Part shown: positions 1 to 6,417 of the stretch, piece after piece
How positions within the stretch are numbered: position 1 is the first letter of the stretch
How the letters are laid out: every line of letters starts with the position of its first letter
Source: Ktedonobacter sp.
GTDB lineage: Bacteria; Chloroflexota; Ktedonobacteria; Ktedonobacterales; Ktedonobacteraceae
Reading direction: 5' to 3'
DNA: 12,052 nucleotides
Assembly (NCBI GenBank): GCA_003450555.1
Contig: DMFQ01000388.1
Span: 1-12,052 of the forward strand
Notes under the pieces: generated by a model
What the model was told of the DNA's origin: nothing
Seen by the model: only the letters and a program-made list of their open reading frames with translations
The model's database searches: none
Translations under genes and position numbers: made by a program

Positions 1-1
1 T

Positions 2-376
2 TATACGGGCAAGATTAGTGTCTCAGCCTCTGGCAATGGCGGGGCGATAGTCGAGAATAGTCCAAGTACGATCACTGTGACACTCACAGTCACGGGATAT
101 ACCTTCAGCGGCACTGTTATTGCCTGCGCCGATACTAGTTGTGTGGTCAGCAAGCCACTGCCGGGAGCTACCCTGAGCCTGTTGAATACTACGACCAATC
201 AGACAATCACCATTGTCGCTGATGGGTCTGGTAACTTCACTTTTACTAATCTTGCCATCGACCCTTACACATTGACTGCTAGCGGAAGCGACGGTATATT
301 AAACTACCTTGGCACGGTTTCCTTCAGCCTGAACGGAGATAAGCTGAATTTTCCTGTCGATGTCTATCCCCATTGA
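2..376 (+). CDS. C-terminal fragment of an exported repeat protein (BACON-like end plus carboxypeptidase-regulatory-like domain), 5' end outside window
   Basis: The reading frame is open from base 2 to the TGA at 374-376, so the gene starts upstream of the window; the GTG at 77 is internal. About the first 25 visible residues (YTGKISVSASG, then TITVTLTV) resemble the closing strands of a BACON/Ig-like repeat, the same type found in the next gene. The rest (TFSGTV, PGATLSL, DGSGNFTFTNL, YTLTASG) has the pattern of carboxypeptidase regulatory-like or Cna-B-type beta-sandwich domains, which are usually extracellular stalk or adhesion modules. Two Cys lie close together (ACADTSC) and could form a disulfide. 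The protein ends in VDVYPH with no sortase motif or membrane anchor. The domain assignment comes from pattern only; the enzymatic or adhesive part, if any, is upstream. It may share ancestry with the 516-3023 gene 139 bp downstream. Confidence 0.7.
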   Translation, partial: YTGKISVSASGNGGAIVENSPSTITVTLTVTGYTFSGTVIACADTSCVVSKPLPGATLSLLNTTTNQTITIVADGSGNFTFTNLAIDPYTLTASGSDGILNYLGTVSFSLNGDKLNFPVDVYPH

Positions 377-444
377 CTCATAACGGTATCAATTCTGTTT
401 GCGCCTTCGTGCCTTCGAGAGTTCTCTAATCTCAAGCGATATGG

Positions 445-478
445 TACAATATGTATCACTATATCAAATTGTATCATT
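445..478 (+). promoter_or_regulatory. Candidate promoter -10 and direct repeats upstream of the surface protein gene
   Basis: A TACAAT hexamer at 445-450 could be a -10 element 66 bp before the ATG at 516. The matching -35 (TTCTCT, 422-427, 17-bp spacer) is poor. Overlapping it is a direct repeat, TGTATCACT at 452-460 and TGTATCATT at 470-478, spaced 18 bp start to start, which could be an operator. Both assignments are tentative. Confidence 0.3.
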
Positions 479-515
479 GAGAATATCCGCGAAACAACAC
501 TTTAGAGACGTCTGT

Positions 516-3023
516 ATGCAAACAAAACGTTGTGCTAACTGCCATAAAATGTCACGAGCAGATGCCGTGACGTGCAGTCGCTGTGGGCAATCCTACGTGA
601 AGGACACAACCAGGGTTCCCACCAGAAGCGGTGAGAGCGCTTCGGGTAGTAAGCGAAGCGCAGTAGTTGAAAGACCAATGCTTCATACCCGCAGGCGAAC
701 TATTCCTCCTGCTTCTCCGCATCGCGCAGGCCATTACTCGGGGCTGCATCCAGAAGATCAGCCCTACCAGTCGTCCATGATCGCGGTGCAACGACTACCC
801 GAGAGATCATCGCATCCAGGCGCCTTAGTACAACAGGATGATCTGGAGCCGGAGGTTACCTATTCGCCGGGCTTACCTCGCGACCTTTCAGAGTCCCCAA
901 CACTTCCCTGGCGTTCGGAAACTACCGCTAGAGAACTAAAGACCAATGGTAGGAATGGCGAACGGCGTTACTTACCTGCGCCTGTTCCTGCTGTAACAAA
1001 AGCTTTTCGCGAAAAGCCTTTGTTACAGCGACGCTATGTACCTACGTTACTCACCATCTCATGCCTGATCTTCCTGGTGGCTAGTAGTCTGCTCGCTTAT
1101 GCCTTCATCAATAAAAAGCCCGCCCAGGAATCGCAGGTATTAAGCGCTATACCAAACCAACTGCGCGTAAACGATACCTTTACCCTGGCTGGTAAAGGTT
1201 TTGGCTTGAACGATCCGATTGCCTTTACGCACGATCAACATAGTGATCCTATCTTAGATGGGAATGGAAGACCACTTAAGGCACAAGCGGACGATACCGG
1301 CGTCTTTTCTGTACAAATTATGGTGCCTTTGAACTGGACCGTGGGACAGCACACTATTCATGCCATCGATAGTGGGAAAGATCAAACCCTGAGCGTTCTG
1401 GCAAACATTACAGTTGAACAATCGTCCTTGGCTCCGCCACAGTTACAGTTATCGAACTCAAAACTTGATTTCGGTGCGAGTATCCCCGGGGTCGTCTCGA
1501 AAAAGGATTTCATCCTTAAGAATGCGGGTGGGAGACAACTGACCTGGCAAGCGGGCAGTGACCAAGCGTGGCTTACCGTATCGCCCAACACCGGCACCTT
1601 TTCGGGAAGTGGTACTACGCAAGTGGTGGTTAATAGCGGTGCATTGGCCCCGCAGTCCTATAGCGGGCATATTACCTTTATTCAGCGAGGCAGTGGTAAT
1701 CAACCGTTGACCCTCATTGTAACCATGACTGTTAAAGCTGCTCCACCTGCTAGCCTGATCATTACCCCTGTTTCATTGACGTATTCGGGGACTCCAAACC
1801 AGAATCCAGCTGACCAGGTCATAACGCTGCAAAATACTGGGGGCCAGCCACTCGATTGGAGCAGTTCCGTGGTGACTGGCGATGGTGCATCGTGGCTCTC
1901 CACCAGCCCCGCCAAAGGTCATCTTGCCGCGCATACCAGCAAGACGATTACGGTAAGTATCCAATCGCAGCAACTGGCGCCAGGGTCGTATCAGGGAACG
2001 ATCAATTTCAAGGGTGGGACGAATCCGGCTGTTACAGTAGCTCTGAGCGTGGCTGCTCCTGGTAATTTGATTGCATCGCCTCCGTCGCTCAGTTTCGCGT
2101 CCGTCGGACAAAATCCGGCTGCTCAATCCATCTCGCTACAGAATAGCGGTGGAGGGCCATTGGATTGGTCAGTGACGGTGGCTACAGTCGATGGTGGCCA
2201 CTGGCTCAACCCTTCCCCTACTAGTGGACACCTGGAAATGAACCAGGCAGCGAATGTGGCTATCAATATCAATGCGGCGGCACTCACCCCCCAATCATAC
2301 CAGGGAACGCTGACCTTTACCTATGAGGGAGGGCTTACAAAACAGGTTCCCGTATCGCTGTCGGTCAGTATTCCTCCTGCTCCAGCTATTGGTTTGAATC
2401 AAAGTTCGCTGAATTTTACCACGATGCAGGGAACAAATCCGGCGCCACTCTCGTTTACGATCAGCAATACCGGGAATGCTACGCTCAATTGGGCCATCAC
2501 AGAAGATCAAAATGGCGCAACATTCGCTCACCTATCTGCTACATCCGGTAGTCTTACGCCACAAAAAAGTGCCAGTATCACCGTCACTCCCAATGCAGCG
2601 CAGGCCAATGTGGGAACGCTGACCACCAATATCACCGTTGCAGATAGCGATGCAGGCTCAAGAGTGTTCAGACAGAAGGTAACCGTGAATATCGTGGTGC
2701 AGGGAAAGCCTCAGATCACGCTTTCTGCAAGCAATATGAACTTTAGCCAGGATAATGTTATTACAGAATCGTCTCAGTTGTTGGATATTTCCAATACAGG
2801 CTCCAAAACGCTGAACTGGGTAACACAGTCATCTGCTTCGTGGTTGAGCGTGGATATTCCCAATGGGACGCTAGACCCAGGGAAAGATTTGCTGATCAAT
2901 GTACATTGTAACAGCAGTTCCTTAGTGCCAGGTACATATACGGCAACCTTTGTCGTGAGGGATAACGATTCAGGTACAGCAGTTACATCGCAAACGCTGG
3001 CGGTTACCCTGGTGGTCAGTTGA
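516..3023 (+). CDS. Zinc-ribbon, single-pass membrane protein with an Ig-like domain and five BACON-like repeats
   Basis: The predicted protein has 835 residues. It starts with a zinc ribbon (C6, C9, C20, C23) and continues through about 150 residues of Pro/Arg/Ser-rich, probably disordered linker. One membrane helix follows at about 177-198, after a basic stretch (R/K), so the ribbon should be cytoplasmic and the rest outside. Next come an Ig-like domain (about 209-300) and five repeats of roughly 100 residues starting near 309, 414, 518, 625 and 734. Each repeat carries the pattern L-x-F ... Q-x-I-x-L-x-N-x-G ... L-x-W ... W-L ... G-x-L ... Y-x-G-x-I/L-x-F typical of BACON or choice-of-anchor-D domains, which in other bacteria bind carbohydrate or act as spacers. 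I chose ATG 516 because the ribbon starts there; the frame stays open upstream to 399 but encodes nothing recognisable. The Shine-Dalgarno is weak (AGAG). There is no cleavable signal peptide. A ligand cannot be assigned; a surface stalk or adhesin is the likeliest role. Confidence 0.85.
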   Translation: MQTKRCANCHKMSRADAVTCSRCGQSYVKDTTRVPTRSGESASGSKRSAVVERPMLHTRRRTIPPASPHRAGHYSGLHPEDQPYQSSMIAVQRLPERSSHPGALVQQDDLEPEVTYSPGLPRDLSESPTLPWRSETTARELKTNGRNGERRYLPAPVPAVTKAFREKPLLQRRYVPTLLTISCLIFLVASSLLAYAFINKKPAQESQVLSAIPNQLRVNDTFTLAGKGFGLNDPIAFTHDQHSDPILDGNGRPLKAQADDTGVFSVQIMVPLNWTVGQHTIHAIDSGKDQTLSVLANITVEQSSLAPPQLQLSNSKLDFGASIPGVVSKKDFILKNAGGRQLTWQAGSDQAWLTVSPNTGTFSGSGTTQVVVNSGALAPQSYSGHITFIQRGSGNQPLTLIVTMTVKAAPPASLIITPVSLTYSGTPNQNPADQVITLQNTGGQPLDWSSSVVTGDGASWLSTSPAKGHLAAHTSKTITVSIQSQQLAPGSYQGTINFKGGTNPAVTVALSVAAPGNLIASPPSLSFASVGQNPAAQSISLQNSGGGPLDWSVTVATVDGGHWLNPSPTSGHLEMNQAANVAININAAALTPQSYQGTLTFTYEGGLTKQVPVSLSVSIPPAPAIGLNQSSLNFTTMQGTNPAPLSFTISNTGNATLNWAITEDQNGATFAHLSATSGSLTPQKSASITVTPNAAQANVGTLTTNITVADSDAGSRVFRQKVTVNIVVQGKPQITLSASNMNFSQDNVITESSQLLDISNTGSKTLNWVTQSSASWLSVDIPNGTLDPGKDLLINVHCNSSSLVPGTYTATFVVRDNDSGTAVTSQTLAVTLVVS

Positions 3024-3075
3024 GAAGATCCCAAGATAGCCTCTATCGCCTGTAGCAGCCCTGCATCTGTTGGCG

Positions 3076-3104
3076 TTGACGCTCTTTGCACTCTGTGCTA
3101 CACT
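3076..3104 (+). promoter_or_regulatory. Sigma-70-type promoter for the ferredoxin gene
   Basis: TTGACG (3076-3081) and TACACT (3099-3104) are separated by exactly 17 bp, a near-consensus housekeeping promoter. Transcription would start near 3111, giving a leader of about 75 nt that contains the hairpin at 3121-3140. It lies 52 bp past the stop of the surface protein gene, so the ferredoxin probably has its own promoter. Confidence 0.6.
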
Positions 3105-3120
3105 CTGACCAGGATATTTC

Positions 3121-3140
3121 GCCAATTGCAAGAAATTGGC
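3121..3140 (+). terminator. Hairpin with T-rich tail (terminator of the upstream gene or leader attenuator)
   Basis: GCCAATT (3121-3127) and AATTGGC (3134-3140) form a perfect 7-bp stem with a 6-nt loop, followed by a T-rich tract (TTTGTTTGGTTTTG). It could end the 516-3023 transcript about 100 nt past its stop. However, it sits about 10 nt after the predicted start site of the promoter at 3076-3104, so any ferredoxin transcript would have to pass it. Confidence 0.5.
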
Positions 3141-3185
3141 TTTGTTTGGTTTTGTAATGAACAAATAAACCTGGAGGATAGAGTT

Positions 3186-3491
3186 TTGCCGACCATTACT
3201 TTTGTACGTGAAAATGTCCAGGTCGAAGTGCCAGCAGGCGACCATGTACGTTATCCGGCATTGGAGAACGATGTTCCGGTCTATTGTGGTCTATGGAAAT
3301 TCGCCAACTGTCATGGCAATGGTTTATGTGGTACAGACCGTGTAGCGGTTTCTCCCTCGTCAAATACTAATCCCCTTACATTTATGGAAAAGTTCTGGCT
3401 GCGCGGTGACCGCAAGAAGAACCCCAATATGCGTCTTGCCTGTCAGGTAGAAGTTTTAGGGGATGTGAACGTCGATACTCAATGCCAATAG
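3186..3491 (+). CDS. Small 2Fe-2S ferredoxin-like protein (TTG start), with one expected cluster Cys replaced by Asp
   Basis: The predicted protein has 101 residues. TTG at 3186 is chosen because GGAGG at 3173-3177 lies 8 nt upstream and the protein then opens directly with the beta-grasp pattern ITFVRENVQVEVPAG. An earlier in-frame start at 3126 would lie inside the leader hairpin. The core NCHGNGLCGTDRV (41-53) and RLACQVEVLGD (83-93) match small soluble 2Fe-2S ferredoxins of the C-x5-C-x2-C ... C type. Visible candidate ligands are C42, C48 and C86; position 51, where I expect the third Cys (GTCRV), is Asp. Two other Cys, C34 (VYCGLWK) and C100 near the C-terminus, are additional. The family carries electrons in the cytoplasm; the redox partner is unknown. 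The cluster may use C34 or the Asp as ligand, or may be lost. The gene sits between two zinc-ribbon membrane-protein genes with its own promoter. Confidence 0.8.
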   Translation: MPTITFVRENVQVEVPAGDHVRYPALENDVPVYCGLWKFANCHGNGLCGTDRVAVSPSSNTNPLTFMEKFWLRGDRKKNPNMRLACQVEVLGDVNVDTQCQ

Positions 3492-3514
3492 ATCCTTATT
3501 ACTAGATGTTAAGC

Positions 3515-3557
3515 TGAAAAATGCTCTCAGTGGCGCAGCCACTGAGAGCATTTTTCA
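3515..3557. terminator. Bidirectional intrinsic terminator between convergent genes
   Basis: A perfect inverted repeat pairs 3515-3534 with 3538-3557 (20 bp) around a GCA loop. The 5' arm starts with a run of A and the 3' arm ends in a run of T, so both strands give a GC-rich stem followed by a U-tract. It lies 23 bp after the ferredoxin stop and 25 bp after the end of the convergent gene at 3583, and should stop transcription from both sides. Confidence 0.9.
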
Positions 3558-3582
3558 ATACAATAAAGCTTACAAATATCGC

Positions 3583-4512
3583 TTACCTGACGACAAAATA
3601 GAGACGAATCGCCAACTGGTTATTCCAATACAGTTCTACCTTGCCCTCGGCTGGTTGCGTATATTTCTGGGTGGTGTAACCTGTAATTGCGTTGGTAGTG
3701 ACCGGTACTGGAGGGGAAGACTGGTAGAACGAACCATTGGTGTACCATTTGATGATCATGACGCCGGCTGTCTTTGGGTGCTGAACACTATAGGTCAGGT
3801 AAATGGTCTGGTTTACCTGAAAGATGTTGGTCGGTTGTGCTGAAGCATGAGAGATGGGATCAATGCGAGAGTTGGTTGTGGCCGAGTTGATGATACTATA
3901 CGCAGGCCCAAAATCAGGATTTGCTTTGGGATCTGCTAATACAGGCGCCGCTGTCGGTTTGACATTTGGTGGGGGAGCAAGCTTATAGAACTGGCTTAAC
4001 ATTGTCAGTTTGCCACTTGCGTTAACATAATAGCTGACCCCAGCGCACAGTAACCCAATAACAATCAGCACACTCAGTAATCCGCTAATTGCACGGTAGC
4101 GTGGAATAATAGCTCGCGGTTTGGTATACATAGGTGGAATGTAAACGGCTCCATCCTGGCCATCACCTGGCAGTGCAGGAGCCATCGATCCCATCTGTTG
4201 CATGGGTATAAGCCCGTTTTCCGCCTGCATCGAAGCAGTAGGCATCATCATAGCAGACTGTTGAGGTTGGTATGGGACAGGTAACAAAGACATTTGCTGC
4301 TGCTGCTCAGATTGTGTGGATGTTTGCATCATAACGTGTGGTGACTGGTTGTTCTTCGCCAGGTTGCCTGTCGATGAAGAGATGTCTCCCCACGGCAATA
4401 CTGTCCCAGGGGTTCCGATTCCAGAACTAGCTAATAGAGGCGAAGGCGCGCCACAGCGCGGACAGGGAGCCTCATTGTCTAATCGAGCTGAATTACAGAA
4501 AGTGCAGAGCAT
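3583..4512 (-). CDS. Zinc-ribbon, single-pass membrane protein of unknown function
   Basis: The predicted protein has 309 residues. It opens with a zinc ribbon (C3, C6, C17, C20), then a Gln/Met/Pro-rich low-complexity linker (about 30-130). A membrane helix follows at about 142-163, after basic residues (KPR, RYR), predicting ribbon inside and C-terminus outside. The exported domain (about 200-309) contains YSIINSATT, a beta-rich stretch ending in VELYWNNQLAIRLYFVVR, and resembles no enzyme I know; it may be an Ig-like ligand-binding fold. The start at 4512 is supported by an AGGTGG ribosome binding site 9 nt upstream. It shares its domain order with the 516-3023 gene (ribbon, linker, helix, exported part), though the exported modules differ. 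Such ribbon-helix proteins could sense envelope signals, but nothing in the sequence proves this. Confidence 0.85.
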   Translation of the reverse strand: MLCTFCNSARLDNEAPCPRCGAPSPLLASSGIGTPGTVLPWGDISSSTGNLAKNNQSPHVMMQTSTQSEQQQQMSLLPVPYQPQQSAMMMPTASMQAENGLIPMQQMGSMAPALPGDGQDGAVYIPPMYTKPRAIIPRYRAISGLLSVLIVIGLLCAGVSYYVNASGKLTMLSQFYKLAPPPNVKPTAAPVLADPKANPDFGPAYSIINSATTNSRIDPISHASAQPTNIFQVNQTIYLTYSVQHPKTAGVMIIKWYTNGSFYQSSPPVPVTTNAITGYTTQKYTQPAEGKVELYWNNQLAIRLYFVVR

Positions 4513-4578
4513 CGTTGTTCGTCCACCTTTATTCGCTGACAGCTATTCGTATACTGTCCATTGATATTACTATGGTTC

Positions 4579-4608
4579 ACAGTAACACCGATATCCCGCC
4601 ATGGTCAA
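4579..4608 (-). promoter_or_regulatory. Possible promoter for the zinc-ribbon gene
   Basis: On the minus strand TTGACC (4608-4603) is followed after 18 bp by TACTGT (4584-4579), about 67 bp before the start codon. The -35 is good and the -10 poor. This is only a candidate within the 264-bp divergent region 4513-4776. Confidence 0.3.
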
Positions 4609-4698
4609 ATAATGAGCAGGGCAATAGGGTAAAATGGCTATGCTCAATGTATATAAACGTGTATCATTATGCAGCTTGGTGTGACATACCGCCTCTTT

Positions 4699-4735
4699 GT
4701 TTCTACTGGCAGAAACCAGCAATATTGTCTACAAT
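4699..4735 (+). promoter_or_regulatory. Candidate promoter -10 and inverted repeat upstream of dienelactone hydrolase
   Basis: TACAAT at 4730-4735 is a plausible -10, 42 bp before the ATG at 4777; the -35 17 bp upstream (TGGCAG, 4707-4712) is weak. Immediately upstream, GTTTCT (4699-4704) and AGAAAC (4711-4716) form an inverted repeat covering that weak -35, where an activator or repressor could bind. I see no gene in the 264 bp between 4512 and 4777. Confidence 0.35.
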
Positions 4736-4776
4736 AGACTCAAAGAGACAACAAATTAAAAAAGGAGAAACCTTAC

Positions 4777-5553
4777 ATGTGTTATGACGACAACGCTCGC
4801 CCTCCACTGCCGCCAGGAGAGATTGGTGCAGCCCATGGAGAAGATATCGTGCTTGAAGCAGCAGACGGGAATCGTTTTGCTGCCTATGTTGCCCAACCAG
4901 GAAAGCCTACAGGCTCTCCAGGCTCTGCAAACCCCCAAATCCTCATATTTCCCGATGTGCGCGGGCTTCATCAATTCTATAGGGAACTGGCGCTGCGCTT
5001 TGCCGAGATAGGTGTCACCGCGCTTGCGATCGACTACTTTGGCCGCACCGCCGGGATCAGCGGACGCGATGACTCATTTGACTTCTGGCCTCATGTGCAA
5101 CAGATAAAGCTGGAGACTTTCTTCGCTGATGTTACGGCGGCTCACGCGTATTTACATGCTGGCGCGGGTGCGAATCGAGCCACCTTTACAGTCGGCTTTT
5201 GTATGGGCGGCACCTTATCATTCGTCAGCGGCACAAAAGATTTCGGGTGGGCAGGAGTCATCGGCTTTTACGCCGGGATGACCAGGAATTTTGGCGGAGG
5301 AGGAACGCTGCTGGAGCAGGCTGAGAAAATCCGTTATCCCGCGCTCGGCCTGTTTGGTGGGGCCGACCAGGGTATTCCTGTCAGCGCTGTGCAGAGCTTT
5401 GACCAGGAGCTGGATAAAGCAGGCGTTGAGCACGAGATCGTCATCTACCCAGGCGCTCCTCATAGCTTCTTTGATCGGCGGTCCGAGGAGTTTGCTGATG
5501 CTTCCGCAGACGCGTGGCAGCATGTCTTGAGCTTTATCGCGGCTCACACGTAG
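4777..5553 (+). CDS. Dienelactone hydrolase family protein (alpha/beta hydrolase)
   Basis: The predicted protein has 258 residues, normal for the family. The nucleophile elbow is GFCMGG with Cys142, as in carboxymethylenebutenolidase rather than a serine esterase. Asp197 (GGADQGIP) and His229 (GAPHSFFDR) complete a Cys-Asp-His triad in the right order and spacing. The FPDVRGL motif (about 65-71) fits the oxyanion-hole loop. A short N-terminal extension (MCYDDNARPPLPPG) precedes the first strand and recalls a subgroup I associate with actinobacteria and Chloroflexota. The start is supported by GGAG at 4764-4767, 9 nt upstream. It has no signal peptide, so it should be cytoplasmic. The classical reaction is hydrolysis of dienelactone to maleylacetate in chlorocatechol degradation, but no other aromatic-degradation gene is visible here, so the true substrate may be another lactone or ester. 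It is probably co-transcribed with the small gene 41 bp downstream. Confidence 0.92.
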   Translation: MCYDDNARPPLPPGEIGAAHGEDIVLEAADGNRFAAYVAQPGKPTGSPGSANPQILIFPDVRGLHQFYRELALRFAEIGVTALAIDYFGRTAGISGRDDSFDFWPHVQQIKLETFFADVTAAHAYLHAGAGANRATFTVGFCMGGTLSFVSGTKDFGWAGVIGFYAGMTRNFGGGGTLLEQAEKIRYPALGLFGGADQGIPVSAVQSFDQELDKAGVEHEIVIYPGAPHSFFDRRSEEFADASADAWQHVLSFIAAHT

Positions 5554-5594
5554 CTAGCTGTACCACCAGGCGCGGGGGATTCACCTTTTTTACT

Positions 5595-5825
5595 ATGGCA
5601 GAAACGCAAGAACAATGGTATAACAGGCAGGCAATTGAGCAACTCGCTCAGCATATTCCCTTTGAACGGGACACCGCCAGTAAATCCGAACAGATAGAGA
5701 TGCTGCGTGGGCTTGTCATTCGGCACGGTCGTTCTATGGAACCGGAGATGTTCGGTTTTGAGGCGCGCAACGAATTAGTGCGTCTTGGCCTGTGGGACCG
5801 TATTGGGCCAGAGCAGGAGGCTTAG
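5595..5825 (+). CDS. Small hypothetical protein (76 residues)
   Basis: The predicted protein has 76 residues, is mainly helical and charged, and has no Cys, signal peptide or membrane helix. It contains AIEQLAQHIPFERDTASKSE and a C-terminal LVRLGLWDRIGPEQ. I do not recognise the family. The start ATG at 5595 is the first suitable one after the dienelactone hydrolase stop; earlier starts in the same frame would overlap that gene. The ribosome binding site is poor (GGGGGA at about 5574-5579, too far away), so translation may depend on coupling to the upstream gene. A GC-rich hairpin overlaps the stop codon. Its real-gene status rests on position, an open frame and a plausible composition. Confidence 0.6.
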   Translation: MAETQEQWYNRQAIEQLAQHIPFERDTASKSEQIEMLRGLVIRHGRSMEPEMFGFEARNELVRLGLWDRIGPEQEA

Positions 5826-5842
5826 CTTATCCCTCCTGCTCT
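5810..5842 (+). terminator. Hairpin overlapping the stop of the 76-residue gene
   Basis: AGAGCAGGAGG (5810-5820) and CCTCCTGCTCT (5832-5842) form a perfect 11-bp stem with an 11-nt loop containing the TAG stop. Only two T (including the last stem base) and then AAAA follow, so it is weak as an intrinsic terminator on this strand, but it may end the transcript with factor help or protect the 3' end. Confidence 0.5.
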
Positions 5843-5933
5843 TAAAATCGTAAGGCTTTTCATCGCTGTTTCAGGCTCACGCCGCCATCAGAATTTGGCA
5901 GAGTAGAGTTTCGTGTTATCAAGCCATTTCACC

Positions 5934-5962
5934 TCGTCAGCATAACCAGTCCATGATATAAT
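5934..5962 (+). promoter_or_regulatory. Promoter for the coiled-coil gene
   Basis: TATAAT (5957-5962) is a perfect -10 preceded by TG one base upstream (TGATATAAT, extended -10). TCGTCA (5934-5939), 17 bp away, is an acceptable -35. Transcription would start near 5969, leaving a leader of about 54 nt before ATG 6023. Confidence 0.65.
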
Positions 5963-6022
5963 AGAACAGACCTATGGAATGATATTCCTTGAACTCAAGA
6001 AGAGCGAAAGGCAGAAGTCTCT

Positions 6023-6388
6023 ATGCCAACACAAGAAGAGCGATTAGGTACCGTAGAACAGGCTATCACAACATTGCAAAGAGAAACAGGAAAATCCATA
6101 CGTGAAGTAAACGAGAACAGCACAATCATGCTAGGTTTGCTTCAAACCTTAACACAAGAAAGTAAGCAAACAGGGTTACGCATGGAAATGCTCAAGATAC
6201 GTATGGATCAATTGGAGACGAAATTTGATGCACATACAGCATTGCTGAATGAGCATACGAGAATGCTGAATGAGCATACGAGGGTGCTCGATGGGCATAC
6301 GAGAGTGCTTGATGGGCATACAACACGGTTCGACCGTGTAGAAACACTACTTACCCAAATCCTTGCACGCTTACCAGAAACGCCCTAG
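6023..6388 (+). CDS. Coiled-coil protein with tandem heptad repeats
   Basis: The predicted protein has 121 residues, with no Cys, signal peptide or membrane helix. Leucines and isoleucines at heptad spacing run from about residue 8 to the end (LGTVEQAITTLQRE, LLQTLTQ, MEMLKIRMDQLETKF). Residues 70-104 are near-identical seven-residue units (x-H-T-x-x-L-x), such as EHTRMLN, EHTRVLD and GHTRVLD. It should form a parallel or antiparallel helical bundle. I associate similar short coiled-coil proteins with Ktedonobacteria, where they may be multi-copy, but no function is known to me. The ATG at 6023 follows a weak AAAGG 12 nt upstream; a consensus -10 promoter precedes it. The gene could be a partner or scaffold protein. 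Confidence 0.75.
   Translation: MPTQEERLGTVEQAITTLQRETGKSIREVNENSTIMLGLLQTLTQESKQTGLRMEMLKIRMDQLETKFDAHTALLNEHTRMLNEHTRVLDGHTRVLDGHTTRFDRVETLLTQILARLPETP
6230..6334 (+). repeat. Tandem 21-bp repeats inside the coiled-coil gene
   Basis: Units of 21 bp lie at 6230-6250, 6251-6271, 6272-6292 and 6293-6313, with a decayed fifth at 6314-6334. The core is GGGCATACGAGxGTGCTxGAT or a close variant. Each unit encodes one heptad, so copy-number change would lengthen or shorten the coil without breaking the frame. Confidence 0.85.
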
Positions 6389-6417
6389 CAAAGCTATCTG
6401 ACAACATAAGCCGCAAA

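Noticed and set aside
399..515. Upstream extension of the surface protein to 399
   Set aside because: The extra 39 residues show no domain or ribosome binding site, overlap the probable promoter, and the zinc ribbon starts naturally at ATG 516.
3126..3185. Ferredoxin start at 3126
   Set aside because: It would lie in the leader hairpin, has no ribosome binding site, and adds residues not fitting the beta-grasp fold; TTG 3186 has GGAGG 8 nt upstream.
4515..4787. 90-codon plus-strand open frame in the divergent intergenic region
   Set aside because: Cys/Trp/Tyr-rich random-looking composition, no ribosome binding site, and it runs over the promoter and start of the dienelactone hydrolase.
4777..5825. 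Chlorocatechol degradation cluster
   Set aside because: Only the dienelactone hydrolase is present; no dioxygenase, cycloisomerase or maleylacetate reductase is visible.
6230..6334. CRISPR-like array
   Set aside because: The repeats are directly adjacent with no spacers and code for in-frame heptads.
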